This document shows positions 49,236 to 60,594 of a DNA stretch of 64,000 nucleotides, piece by piece. The position numbers and the translations under genes were made by a program. The stretch comes from Meghimatium bilineatum (taxonomy: Eukaryota > Mollusca > Gastropoda > Stylommatophora > Philomycidae), in NCBI GenBank assembly GCA_034231615.1, contig CM067322.1, positions 101,765,587 to 101,829,586 of the forward strand, given 5' to 3'. Position 1 is the stretch's first letter, and each line of letters begins with the position of its first letter. Under the pieces are notes generated by a model. That model was not told where the DNA came from. It was given only the letters and a program-made list of their open reading frames with translations, and ran no database searches.

Positions 49236-49655
49236 TTTTGTGGCAGACTGCAAGGTGCTGAGGAGTGCTAGATGTGTCATGACTGTGGCAGACTGCAAGG
49301 TGCTGAGGAGTGCTAGATGTGTCATGACTGTGGCAGACTGCAAGGTGCTGAGGAGTGCTAGATGTGTCATGACTGTGGCAGTCTGCAAGGTGCTGAGGAT
49401 TGCTAGATGTATCATGACTGTGGCAGTCTGCAAGGTGCTGAGGAATGTTAGATGTATCATGACTGTGGCAGACTGCAAGGTGCTGAGGAGTGCTAGATGT
49501 GTCATGACTGTGGCAGACTGCAAGGTGCTGAGGAGTGCTAGATGTGTCATGACTGTGGCAGACTGCAAGGTGCTGAGGAGTGCTAGATGTGTCATGACTG
49601 TGACAGACTGCAAGGTGCTGAGGAGTGCTAGATGTGTCATGACTGTGGATGGGTC
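49236..49655. repeat. 45-bp minisatellite
   Basis: GGCAGACTGCAAGGTGCTGA plus GGAGTGCTAGATGTGTCATGACTGT in about nine units. 45 is divisible by 3, so both strands stay open. Confidence 0.96.
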
Positions 49656-50094
49656 AACAAATCTGACACAGGAAGGATGAGATAGCTGGCCCAGAAGTGT
49701 GTGCTGTGCTCCTAGCAGGACAAGGTAATCCTGGGATACTTGCACACTAAACCTCCCTTTGAGGATTAAATATGCATGCATAATCCTTCCTTACGCAACC
49801 ATGCCTTTGAGACCTTATATAAGTCTAGGTCTTGCCTCAGTTACACAACTGAGAAGAACCTGTGCTTTTGTCAGGAAGGCTATAGGCTGTCAGGAGCTAC
49901 CTGCTCACAGCTAAAGGGATTATTCATCATCATCATAACATCATATTAAGATAGTACCAGACAGACATGCTCTGCTGTGCAACAATATGGCATTGCTTGC
50001 AGATTTTGCGCTATTGTCTGGCAGATGCTAATCGTTTATGTCTGAAATGTCTGATAGAATTATTTCTAAATTGTATTAAAATAATAATTAAAAA

Positions 50095-50530
50095 ACCCAT
50101 CAGAGTCGTATTGGTGTAACATTGAGACATTTGATGCGGAAAGTACGAGTGTAACATTGAGACATTTTACGCGGAAAGTATGGGTGTCACATTAAGACAT
50201 TTGATGCGGAAAGTATGGGTGTCACATTGAGACATTTGATGCAGAAAGTATGGGTGTCACATTGAGACATTTGACGCAGAAAGTATGGGTGTAACATTGG
50301 GACATTTGACACGGGAGTATGGGTGTAACAATGAGACATTTGATACAAAAAGTATGGGTGTAATATAACATTGAGACATTTGATGCAGAAAGATTTCTAG
50401 GTGTCTCTATTCTCTGTCCAACCTGGTGAGTTTATAATCTTCACACACTGTCCAGTTCTTGATATTATCCAATGAAGTCTTCTGACCTCCACATCTTCTT
50501 CCACCTTCGATTGTGACCTGAAGAACAACT
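50095..50530 (-). mobile_element. Family B RTE 3' end expanded into a 37-bp array
   Basis: CCCATCAGAGTCGTATTGG begins it. TGGGTGTAACATTGAGACAT plus TTGATGCGGAAAGTA repeats about eight times to 50390, and the LINE resumes with CTGTCCAGTTCTTGATATT and CTTCTTCCACCTTCGA, as at 53390-53450. Confidence 0.75.
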
Positions 50531-50699
50531 TTTAACATTGAAGAATGTCTTGATACATGATGCTGCTGGATTAGTTAGTTTGTTACCGGTAGTTCCTTTC
50601 ATGCAGCAGGCAGCACATAGGACAGAGGTTTTGATTCTCCATGCGTTGCGATGCCTGTACTTTTAGTTCTATCCCAGAAAAAATAAAATGTTGTGAGAG

Positions 50700-51310
50700 T
50701 TGCTGTTTTGAAGCAAACCATCAAGTGAAAATTAGAGTTGCTGATTTGAAGAATCCATCGGGTGAAAATGAGAGTTTCTGATTTGAAGCAAACCATCAAG
50801 TGAAAATGAGAGTTTCTGACTTGAAGCAAACCATCGGGTGAAAATGAGAGTTTCTGATTTGAAGCAAACCATCGGGTGAAAATGAGAGTTTCTGATTTGA
50901 AGCAAACCATCGGGTGAAAATGAGAGTTTCTGATTTGAAGCAAACCATCGGGTGAAAATGAGAGTTTCTTATTTGAAGCAAACCATCGGGTGAAAATGAG
51001 AGTTTCTGATTTGAAGCAAACCATCGGGTGAAAATGAGAGTTTCTGATTTGAAGCAAACCATCGGGTGAAAATGAGAGTTTCTGATTTGAAAGCAAACCA
51101 TCGGGTGAAAATGAGAGTTTCTGATTTGAAGCAAACCATCGGGTGAAAATGAGAGTTTCTGATTTGAAGCAAACCATCGGGTGAAAATGAGAGTTTCTGA
51201 TTTGAAGCAAACCATTGGGTGAAAATGAGAGTTTCTGATTTGAAGCAAACCATCGGGTGAAAATGAGAGTTGCTGATTTGAAGCAAACCATCGGGTGAAA
51301 ATGATCCATT
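50700..51310. repeat. 38-bp minisatellite
   Basis: AAAATGAGAGTTTCTGATTT plus GAAGCAAACCATCGGGTG, about 16 units. Confidence 0.97.
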
Positions 51311-51362
51311 TCTCAAATTACTTATGAGATGATTTTTTGTGAATATTCTTGCACAATTTTAT

Positions 51363-51435
51363 GATCAATCTAAGTTCATGGTAGACCTGGTGGAAGATCA
51401 ATCTAAGTTCATGGTAGACCTGGTGGAAGATCAAT
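51363..51435. repeat. 33-bp duplicate
   Basis: ATCAATCTAAGTTCATGGTA plus GACCTGGTGGAAG twice. Confidence 0.95.
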
Positions 51436-51925
51436 CATTGAATGTGATCAAAAGATAAATCTACATTGTTGGGAATAACCCAAAACTGGAAATGGGGTTA
51501 CAGGGGTAACACAAGGCAAATATCACAATGAACAGAAATAGAATGTGTTACCAAAATTCATCAATAAAACAAACTAACAAAGCGACAGATGTCAAGTCAA
51601 CTAAAAGCCTTCATCAAGTCAAAAGACAACAAACGAGATTAACAATGTACTAAATGTTTGAAAGTACATAAAAGGAAGAGATTAAAGCGTGGTAAGAAAC
51701 ATGTCATAAGGAATAAACAAATACATGCTGGAGGGGACCAGTAAATTAGAAGAAGACAGATATAGCATGATGGGAAGACATATATAGCATGATGGGAAGA
51801 AATGATAGACGATATAGTGATGATATAGGCGAGGCAAATAAGATAAACATTAATAATTTAAAAATAACCGGTAATTTATTTCAGGGTAACTTATCCATAT
51901 ATGCGATGGAACAGCTAAATCCATC
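51436..51925. other. No gene seen
   Basis: AT-rich, stops in all frames. Confidence 0.4.
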
Positions 51926-52036
51926 TCATAATCCATTAACTTATCTCAGTGTTGGCCAGAATCTCATAATCCATTAACTTATCTCAGTGTTGGCCAGAAT
52001 CTCATAAGCCATTAACTTATCTCAGTGTTGGCCAGA
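51926..52036. repeat. 42-bp repeat, about 2.6 units
   Basis: ATCTCATAATCCATTAACTT plus ATCTCAGTGTTGGCCAGA. Confidence 0.9.
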
Positions 52037-52084
52037 GGAGAACCGGCAGATGGAGTGTGACTCTACACAGTGGAATCAACGCAT

Positions 52085-52192
52085 AGGCTGAAAGACGCAG
52101 ATATCGCAGCAATGCTGTAAACCATGACACAACACATTCCGTTCTCCAGACTACATCTTGCTAATCTGTAGGAGTTTGAGAACGAAGAAGAA
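52085..52192 (+). mobile_element. SINE2, 5'-truncated copy with 12-bp TSD
   Basis: Body has GATATCGCAGCAATG, ACACATTCCGTTCTCCAGAC and GTTTGAGAACGAAGAAG. GAATCAACGCAT flanks it at 52073-52084 and 52193-52204. Confidence 0.9.
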
Positions 52193-52219
52193 GAATCAAC
52201 GCATCACAGATCTTAAAGG

Positions 52220-52745
52220 TGACCATGGAGGTTGTGCAATATAGATGTAAGCAGCCTGTGTTCCACCAATAATGCAATATAGATGTAAGCAGCCTGTGTT
52301 CCACCAATAATGCAATATAGATGTAAGCAGCCTGTGCTCCACCAATAGTGCAATATATATGTAAGCAGCCTGTGCTCCACCAATAGTTCAATATAGATGT
52401 AAACAGCCTGTGTTCCACCAATAGTTCAATATAGATGTAAGCAGCCTGTTTTCCACCAATATTGCAATATAGATGTAAGCAGCCTGTGTTCCACCAATAA
52501 TGCAATATACCGGTAGATGTAAGCAGCCTGTGTTCCACCAATAATGCAATATAGATGTAAGCAGCCTGTGTTCCACCAATAGTGCAATATAGATGTAAGC
52601 AGCCTGTGTTCCACCAATAGTGCAATATAGATGTAAGCAGCCTGTGTTCCACCAATAATGCAATATAGATGTAAGCAGCCTGTGTTCCACCAATAGTGCA
52701 ATATAGATGTAAGCAGCCTGTGTTCCACCAATAGTGCAATATAGA
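52220..52745. repeat. 38-bp minisatellite
   Basis: CAATATAGATGTAAGCAGCC plus TGTGTTCCACCAATA(A/G)TG, about 14 units. Confidence 0.97.
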
Positions 52746-52799
52746 AACTTTATACATTGGATAGAGAATGCAGACCTGCTTGCTGGAATCACATATAAT

Positions 52800-53110
52800 A
52801 TTCTCTTCTTCTGCGATTGGTCTCAAACTCCTGCAGGTTAGCAGTATCTAGTCCGGAGAATGGAATGTGTTGTGTCATAGTTTAGAGCTTACCTGTGATA
52901 ACCAAGTCTGGACACATCAGCCCAACACATCTGACATCTGCCAGGCTTCTGGGTCACTTTGACCATATATAGGATGGGACCGCCAAATCCATCCCAAAAC
53001 CTTCTTAGTCACCTCTTATGACATGCATAGAAGGTAAACAGTGTTTCTACTCTTCACTTTCAAGTCCCGCAACCACACAGACGAAATATGCAATACCTTT
53101 CAGTGCATTC
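52800..53110 (-). mobile_element. SINE2, near full-length copy
   Basis: Reverse complement matches 57488-57765 throughout: CTTCTTCTGCGATTGGTCTC, AGTCCGGAGAATGGAATGTG, GGGTCACTTTGACC and TATGACATGCATAGAAGGTA. Confidence 0.88.
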
Positions 53111-53274
53111 AGGTTTTCTGTATTCCATCCAGTTTACAGCTTCCACAAGAATCATTCTGTATTCTGTGCAGTTTATCTGTTCATTAGTGCATGCTTCTTC
53201 CTCTGTATTTGATCACAAACTCCTGTCAGTTCACAGAATGTAGTCACAAACTCCTGTCCAGGTATATCTCTATC

Positions 53275-54390
53275 TATAAAACCCATAACCCTTCAGGGTC
53301 GTAGGGGTACCACATTGGATGCTTCAGCACACAGAGTCCTCCAGCGAATTCTATCCTCAGCGATGCGGATGTGGAAATATCTAGCCCTGTCCATTCCTTG
53401 ATGTTGTCTGTCCATGTCTTTATTTGTCCTCCTCTGCTTCTTCCACCCTCGACAGTTCCCTGCAGTATTGTTTTTGACAAGGAATCGTGCCTGCATACAT
53501 GTCCGAACCATGCTAGTTTTCGTCGTTTCACTATTGAAAGCAATGGCTCCTGGACACCTGCACACATCTCTACTTTATTTCCTACGTACACATTGGTCTT
53601 ATGTTCCCTATAGGAAATTCGTAGAATTCTTCTGTAGCATTTATACTCGAAAGCCTGTAATCTTCTCTCCATGTCCGCAGTGAGTGTCCAACTCTCACAA
53701 CCATACAACACAACGGAAAGCACCAGCGACCTATACAGTTTGATTTTCACTCCAACACTGATGTTGCTTTTCCAAATCACAGTTAGCCTTGACAAGGACG
53801 CTAAAGCCATCTCCAGCCTTATTTTTAGTTCTGCTTTGCATTTACCATCGCTGCATATACTGGATCCGAGGTATTTGAAGGTATTCACCTCTTCAAGCGT
53901 ATGTCCATTCATCATGATATTAGTCTGGTTTTCTGTGTCTCTGCTGTTTACCAAGATTTTGCTCTTATCTGAATTGATTTCCATTCCGTACTTGCTGGTA
54001 ACTTTTTCTAACTTTGATGTTAATTCTTGCAATGATTGTTCTGACCCAGCTATAAGATCAATATCATCAGCGAAACGCAAGTTGCAAATAGGGCGACCTC
54101 CGATCGATATAGACGTTGTAGTCATGCAATGTCTCTTGTATGATGTGCTCTAAGTATATGTTAAAAAGTACTGGGGACATTATGCATCCCTGTCGAACTC
54201 CCACAGTTGTTTTGAAGAATTCTCCAATTGTATTGTGTGACAAGACAGCACTATTTGCATTTTCGTACAGAGCTTCAATAATGTCTATAATTGTGGTGTC
54301 AAAATTAAATCTCCTCAGTATGTGCCACAGACCATCATGCCAAACACGATCAAAGGCCTTATATAGATGTCTCCAGGTATATATCCACAC
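53275..54390 (-). mobile_element. RTE-like LINE, best copy of family B
   Basis: Minus strand: KAFDRVWHDGLWHILRRF, TVGVRQGCIMSPVLFNIYLE, NLRFADDIDLIAGSEQSLQE (FADD active site), INSDKSKILVNS, TFKYLGSSICSDGKCKAELK, VVLYGCESWTLTADMERRLQ, then GGRSRGGQIKTWTDNIKEWT. One frameshift near 54120 and another near 53560. It ends with a characteristic CCCATAACCCTTCAGGG block and a (TAGA)n-like tail. 5'-truncated, no endonuclease. Confidence 0.9.
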
Positions 54391-54530
54391 CTGAAAAGCA
54401 TCAATTCTGTCTTCTAATTGTTAGTTTATTTTCCATGTTTCTTGGCCATACATTAGAATAGATGAAGCATTTTATAATTCTAATTTTAGAGTCTCTGTAG
54501 TTTGTTTCGATGTTAACATATTCCTCATCG
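54385..54530 (-). mobile_element. Family A RTE piece, inverted
   Basis: ILMYGQETWKIN and QLEDRIDAFQVW on the minus strand match LMYGSETWTLNKQLEDKIDAF of the copy at 766-2096. Confidence 0.65.
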
Positions 54531-54984
54531 TCACAGCTAGCACATTCACGAAATTAACAAGCATTTGGAAATCTAAAGATCTGGGAAGAGAGACCAAGTT
54601 AAAACTTTTCAGTTCCTGTATTGTTCCAGTTCTGACCTATGGAATTGAGAGATAGAAATCGACTCAAACATTAGACTAAACGTTAAACAGCTTCGAAAAG
54701 GAATGTCTCCGAAAACTGTTGAACATTAAATGGAGCGACTTCGTCTCAAATAACGATCTAAGAGATTTAACACACCAAGAGTATCTTAAATAACAAATGC
54801 TATAAGAAAACGTAGATGGAAATATCTGTGACACGCCCCAAGTCTAGAGGAAAATAAATTGAACCAACAAGCATGCGGGTAACCGGAGGGCAAGAGAAAA
54901 ATAGGAAGACCTAAAGCTACCCTAAAAAACGCCATACTTAAATAAGGGAAAATTATGGACTGCAAGACAATACAAGAACATGGA
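54531..54984 (+). mobile_element. Another LINE ORF fragment
   Basis: TKLTSIWKSKDLGRETKLKL, PVLTYGIER, FEKECLRKLLNIKWSDFVSN: the RT C-terminal block of a different RTE/CR1-like lineage, with stops. Confidence 0.6.
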
Positions 54985-55325
54985 CAATACAGCAGATATA
55001 TAGAAAAATAGGGAGAGCTTCATGGAAAGAGAAGAAAACAAACATAGAAGTTCTAACAACACTTCGTATGAAGAAAGAATTATTAAAAGAAATAAAGATA
55101 AAGCAAATAAATAACTTTGGAAGTATTAAAAAACGTGATACCTTGTTGAAGACCTTACTTGAGGGTAGAGGCGAACAAGAGTTAGGCAGAGATACAAGTG
55201 GGAGAGTACCATCATGAGATAGAGAAATTACAATCTAGCAGAGTGCGCCATCAAGACAAGAGACAGGAGATGTTGGAAGTCTGTTGCAGCTAATATTCGT
55301 TGCGGAGACGACAATGATGATGATC
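54985..55325 (+). mobile_element. Family A RTE 3' end
   Basis: YRKIGRASWKEKKTN, LKEIKIKQI, KRDTLLKTLLEGRG and AAGACAAGAGACAGGAGATG to the ATGATGATG tail, equivalent to 1755-2096. It resumes exactly at the codon where the inverted piece at 54385 stops. Confidence 0.75.
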
Positions 55326-55334
55326 TATCTAAAT

Positions 55335-55725
55335 ATCTATAAACCCGTAGCCCATCAGAGTCCTAGGTGTACCACATTGGATTCATCAACACAGAGTTCT
55401 CCAGCAATTTATATCTCCACCAAATCGGAGAACTGAGGGCAAATCTTGTCTTATCCAGTTCTTGATGTTGTCTGTCCATTATTTAATTTGACCTCCTCTG
55501 CATCTTCAGCCTTTGACGGTTTCAAGCAGTATTGCTTTTGAAATACTGGAAAACTTATGTCAGCATACTTGTCCAAACCATGCAAGTTTTTGTCGTTTCA
55601 CTAATGAAAGCAATGGTTCATGTATGCCTGTATACATCTCTATTTAACTTCTTACGTACACATTTGTCTTGTGCTCTCAACAGGACACATTCGACATATA
55701 AGATATTCGAGACAAAAAAATCCCA
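55335..55725 (-). mobile_element. Family B RTE fragment
   Basis: ACCCGTAGCCCATCAGAGTC, TTGATGTTGTCTGTCCAT, ACCATGCAAGTTTTTGTCGT correspond to 53277-53625. Confidence 0.75.
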
Positions 55726-56183
55726 GATTTTTTGAAAATAACCCTCTATCTATCTATACGCTGTGGCCCTTTATTTGCATTGCGGCATTAGGGGTAGAAT
55801 AATTATCTGGAGATGGCCTTCTTGTATGCTGTTTGTAAGCTTGTTCCTGCGACTTCTTTGATTTCTATGATCCATCTTTTACATGTTCTGCCTCTGGCTT
55901 TATAGCCGTGATGTCTATGTGTCATGTCCATTTGTGGCATTCTATCTGTTGGTAGTTTGGAAGTGTGTGAAAACCACTTGGTAAGTTGTTGTTTGATGTG
56001 TTCCCATGCTGGTATTGTTTTGGTTATCTGTCTGATGTTATCGTTTCTAATTCTATCTCTTAATGACACTCTGAGTATTCTTTGTAGACATGTCATTTCT
56101 GCTGTCACTATTTTTCTTTTCTCTTGTGCTGTCATTGTCCATGTTTGGCACTGGTAGCACAGTGTTGGAATAATAATAGTCTT

Positions 56184-57253
56184 CAAGCAGAAAAGTTTCA
56201 GTGTATGCCAAGTCATCCAATGAAGGAAAGATTCCAAAATCTAGCAATGGGACGACTGAAAAGGAGCAGCTTTATCCATCAAGCTAAACGACTCCGTAGA
56301 CAACTTACAGACCTACCTGAAGTTGGCAGCCCCTTAAGGTCTGTACCAGAGCAAACCCCGTGGAGTGAAAGGCATGGAATGCCAATATATATTCAGACCC
56401 ATGTGAAAGGAATACTAAGCGAGGACGAACAGAACAGTGTGCAGCGAATGACAGTCACCCTCAGTTTCCTGGATGAGGAATATCCACAAGATATATGGGT
56501 CAGAGTGTACACAGATGGGTCAGCACAGAATGCTGTGAGGAATGGAGGTGCAGGTGTATATATAGAATATCCACACAAGCCTAGAGATACAATCAGAACA
56601 TCGACAGGAAAATTCTGCAATAATTATGATGCAGAAATCCAGGCAATTAGTGTGGCAGCTAAAATACTGCTGAACTCCAACTCTGACCTACAGCCTGTGG
56701 TATTCCTGACAGATGCAAGGTCAGTGCTTCAAGCTCTCCAGTCAGGAAAACTAACAGACTTAAAAAAACTACTTAGCGAATTGTCTTACCAGTATAGGGT
56801 AACCATGCAGTGGATACCCTCTCACTGTGGAATACCAGGAAATGAAAAAGCAGACCAACTGGCTAAGGAAGGTGCTGCCGAAGACCAACCAGATATACCA
56901 ATCACCTACCATCAGAAAAAACAGATGATAAAGTCAATAAGAAAGCCACAAACACCAACACAAGATGACTATCACAATATGAACAGATCAGAACAAGTTA
57001 TAATTCTACGTCTCAGAACAGGACACAACCGACTCCGCAGTCACATGTATACAAAGTTCAAGATTGGCAACACGGCCATGTATACTTCAAGAGTGTTCTG
57101 AGCATGAAACGCTGAGGCAGACATATTGGCCAGAGGAAACAACACTGGAATCAAAGCTCTATGGGACACTGTATGAACTACAAAAGACAGTGAGTTTTAT
57201 TAAGGAGACAGAATTACAGATATAGACATGTTTCAAGTGAACGAAAGAAGAAG
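56184..57253 (+). mobile_element. RNase H-bearing LINE (family D) nested in family C, with 12-bp TSD
   Basis: 5'-truncated insertion with an open frame to 57101: VRVYTDGSAQNAVRNGGAGV, NNYDAEIQAISVAAKIL, VVFLTDARSVLQALQSG and WIPSHCGIPGNEKADQLAKE contain all four RNase H acids. The C-terminal zinc knuckle is deleted compared with 61680-61740. It ends CAAGTGAACGAAAGAAGAAG. AATAATAGTCTT occurs at 56172-56183 and 57254-57265. Confidence 0.92.
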
Positions 57254-57487
57254 AATAATAGTCTTGTATAATGCAACTTTAGTATCATGTTTACATTTTT
57301 GTTCTTGAAAATACGTGTCATCCGTGCTAGGATCTGGTATGTTTAATTGCATCTATTTTGTACCTCTTTACTGGTTTTCCCTTCACTCGATATAATGCTT
57401 CCTAATTAAGTGAACTCATGTACCTGTTTAAGGTGTTTATTATCAATGGAGATAGTGATATTTCTTTCTTTCTTTGATATTGCCATT

Positions 57488-57765
57488 CTTCTTCTTCTGC
57501 GTTCGTTCTCAAACTCCTGCAGATTAGCAGGATGTAGTCCGGAGAACGGAATGTGTTGTGTCATGGTTTACATCATTGCTGCGATATCTGTGCCTTTTGG
57601 CCAGACACATCCAATTTCAGCATGGCTTTGGGTCACTGACCCTATATGGGATGGGACAGCCAACTCCATCGCATAACCTCCTTAGTCGCCTATTACGACA
57701 TGCATGGAAGGTGAACAGTGTTGCTATTCTTTGCTCCCCTTTCGGGCCCCTGCAACACACGGGCG
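57488..57765 (-). mobile_element. SINE2, full-length copy with 9-bp TSD, nested in family C LINE
   Basis: 278 bp, sense on the minus strand, starting near GTGTTGCAGGGGCCCGAAAG and ending GTTTGAGAACGAACGCAGAA plus AAG repeats. ATTGCCATT flanks it at 57479-57487 and 57766-57774. No tRNA-type promoter boxes recognised. Confidence 0.88.
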
Positions 57766-58260
57766 ATTGCCATTATTTTGGTCTTTTCAATATTAATCTT
57801 CATGTTGAATTTTTGACATGTTGTGGAATGTGTGGAGTTTGTTCATATGTTCTTGTAATTGTTCTTCTGATGTCGCTATTAGTACTTGGTCGTCTGCAAA
57901 GAGTAGTTCATTCAATTTGTCTTTTATGTTATCTTCTTCGTCGGTTCTCGTTATTTTACAGATGTGGTCGATATATGTTATAATTAGACGGGATAGGACA
58001 CACCCCTTTTCCACGCTCATATAGAAAAAGCCCAGATCTTGAGAAAAAAGTCCAGTAGTGGTAACGCTATTCCCGTCTTCCCGACGACTCCCTTGAATTG
58101 AAAGATTAAAATAAAGCGGTTCATGTTTTGTCAACTCGTTGATGGCTGTTGATGTTAAAATGACAAGCTCGTTTGTTAAAACGATCCTGGAACATGCAGG
58201 TAAGAAACGCATATAAGGGCACGCACACAAACAAAATGGGCCACAAAATTGGGAAAATTG

Positions 58261-58954
58261 AACCAAAATGTGTTCTGGTTATTTCAATATTATTTGTAAG
58301 TTGGTATTTAATTTTAGGTAATTTGAAAATGGGTTTTCATACTTAACACAGTCACACACAGTGCACACACTCACACACAGTCAGTAGTAGTACATACATT
58401 TAACACACTGATGACACAGTCTACACAATAATTTATAAATAATAACACCACAGCTAATGACGACACCAATCTTCAGAAATAAAAAAGAAGATTTAAATAC
58501 CAAAATAACACTATTCAAAACGATTATTATGCGGAGGTCACAGCGGAGAACTATAATGTACTTCAGCCCCCCAAAGTCTATAGGTCAGTTCTGAGAATGG
58601 TTATGAATTTTTTGCTGTAAATGTGAGGAAAGGATAATTACATGAGAACATATAAGTAAATATAAACAGACTGGTGAAGAAAGTTGTGGTGCATATTTCG
58701 TTTCTACAGTCACAGTGAAATTTGACCTAGTTTTGAGGTATTTCCTAACATGATAAGAATGATGATCCCAGCGGAATAACAATCTTGTACCATAGCTTTT
58801 GGTAAAGGGGGGTTAAAAGGATTAGAATTAGTTTATAGATATTTTTAGGAGGGGGGAGAAGGGTTAAAATCAGTATTTAGAATTAATAATTAATTCTCTA
58901 AGAATTCTTGTGTAAGGGTGAATCGATATGATTTATAGCACAACAGCATACAAG
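58261..58954. other. No gene seen
   Basis: AT-rich, with scattered short CACACACA stretches near 58350. No LINE recognised. Confidence 0.45.
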
Positions 58955-59060
58955 CGGTCGGCGAGGTGTGACGTCACTGCACGCATCGCGGTGATTGATT
59001 TTCTTGCGGAACTCCGTGACGTCGTCTGCTTAAACAGTGTGCTATTTATAGCGCAGTGGC
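58955..59060. promoter_or_regulatory. CpG-rich patch with CRE-like motifs, candidate promoter
   Basis: About 14 CpG dinucleotides occur in roughly 100 bp, against CpG-poor surroundings. A perfect TGACGTCA lies at 58969-58976 and TGACGTCG at 59017-59024. TATTTATAG near 59043 could be a TATA-like element. It lies 1.3 kb upstream of the coiled-coil exon on the + strand. A promoter is inference; a decayed repeat is the alternative. Confidence 0.35.
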
Positions 59061-60340
59061 CGTAGAAAAGAACAATTTACCAAAGTTGTGGCCAAGAATT
59101 ACAACAGAGTGGCAAATTTCTAGTATAGGCCTCTGTTGTGCAATAAATATAGCACTGTTTACATGAATGTCAGTGGATTTCCCTTGAACACCAATCATGC
59201 TGCAGACAATAATTCTTAGATTTAAAAAAACAATTAAAAAAAATATCCATAAAAATATTCAAAATTAAGATGACGTGAACATGTTTTTCTCACCACAGAA
59301 CATTGTCAAGTGAAGATGTGTCACACATGTCTAGTAAATGACAAATTATGTGCATTCAATATGTGAGCATATGTTTGCGCACTATAGATAGATAGAAATA
59401 GACATAGATTAATGACATGTAATATTCAGATGCAATTATGGCTAATTAATATTCAAAATAGTGGCTATTTGTATGATTAGAAGGTCTCCAAATATGTACA
59501 TTAATGAATAAATGGGTGGGGGAGTGAGAAAACATCCTTCCAGAACCACCACCTCCACTATATTTTAGGGGTTGTAAAGCTCTGATATAACCTAATGGGT
59601 CTAATATCTGCGGTTGAAAGGAGCATTTGTCACCATAAAAGGTGTATTTTACATAAATAAACATTAAAGAATTGTTTATAAATAGTCCTATATTCTATCT
59701 TCCATATGAAAGTAAATAACATTATTAGGAATATCAGAGGAATTGTACAGGAAATCAGATGTGTCAGAAAGTGTAGATATTGCATTCAAGCTTTAAGCCA
59801 TGATAAAACTTTCCATTCCCTGGACTGCATCCTGCCAATAGGAGTTATAAGAACAAGTGTAGAAAAAGACTGGGTCAACTGAAGTTTGCATAAATCGTTA
59901 ATAAACCTAATCTGATTTGGGTACATTACAGGAAGCTGTGATCACATTTTTAATAACGAAACAAATATGTACATTATTTAATGAAATTAAATATTGATAA
60001 AGGCACATTTCACAGCAACTAAGACTACTGGCGAATCCAGCGATCTGCCCACTACACATTGAGGGCCCCCGCTTCCTTGCCTTGGATGACACTGCTGGGG
60101 AGGCTCTCAGTGCATAGCGCGCAGATCAATACAGACCTATTGACTTTTTAATCTGAGCTCAGTGGTCACAAAAGCTGAATGAAACTACACATAATATTAA
60201 AAAGTTGACATCCAGCCACGTCTCTCCGTAATGAACCATCATTTGTTTATGAAACAAGACTTTTGACCACTAGCTAGTTAATATCTCACATGTTACCTTA
60301 ATGTGGCAGTTGCTTGTAGATTATTATTTCTGTAACCTAG
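59061..60340. other. No gene seen upstream of the coiled-coil exon
   Basis: Unique AT-rich DNA. A decayed SINE2 piece near 59800-59860 (TTCCCTGGACTGCATCCTGC). TAGGCCT core near 59126. Confidence 0.45.
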
Positions 60341-60543
60341 ATAAGCTCGAACAGAAGACCTTTCATGACAAGCTGGATGCCCTAACTATGAAGCTGAGTG
60401 AAATGGAGGTTGAGATGCACCATCTAGCTGAAAGCAAATATGTTCAATTCCATCCAAACTCTGTCACTGGCCACAGTTTAATTCAGAGAGTTCATGAGGT
60501 GCAGGATGAGATGGCCGCCATCGAGAGAACATGGAATACTCAG
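60341..60543 (+). CDS. Isolated coiled-coil / spectrin-repeat-like exon, unidentified gene
   Basis: A likely internal exon: acceptor TGTAACCTAG ends at 60340, donor CAG|GTATCA at 60544. 203 nt, entering with two bases of a split codon and leaving in phase 0, with no stop. The peptide contains DKLDALTMKLSEMEVEMHHL, then SLIQRVHEVQDEMAAIERTW. It is rich in E, K, L and M with heptad-like spacing, which suits a spectrin-type or other coiled-coil helix pair. I cannot name the protein; nesprin- or dystrophin-like scaffolds are possibilities only. No flanking exon was recognised within the window, so the gene's other exons probably lie beyond the right edge or in repeat-free parts I could not read. 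Transcription would be co-directional with Akt. Confidence 0.55.
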
Positions 60544-60594
60544 GTATCACAAGTTGTCATTAGATTGTTGTCTGTCTGTGTACAATTTTCTGTG

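Larger units (their letters stand above)
55800..58260 (-). mobile_element. Family C LINE interrupted by two nested insertions
   Basis: Minus strand from 58260: VEKGCVLSRLIITYIDHICK, LNELLFADDQVLIATSEEQL (FADD), KTKIMAI, then the SINE2 insertion (57488-57765), NITISIDNKHLKQVH, then the family D insertion (56184-57253), then LKTIIIPTLCYQCQTWTM, RILRVSLRDRIRND, HHGYKARGRTCKRWIIEIKE. Without the insertions the ORF is nearly continuous and matches 4771-5390. Confidence 0.88.

Noticed and set aside
49119-49781. 220-codon minus ORF and 152-codon plus ORF
   Set aside because: Product of a 45-bp array with period divisible by 3.
50599-52826. ORFs of 221-236 codons on the minus strand
   Set aside because: 38-bp arrays read through all three frames in turn; no stop happens to occur in the unit.
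56124-57101. Host gene encoding an RNase H-like protein
   Set aside because: The 325-codon frame is a LINE insertion with TSD; its first codons come from the interrupted LINE, and a second copy exists at 61518-63345.
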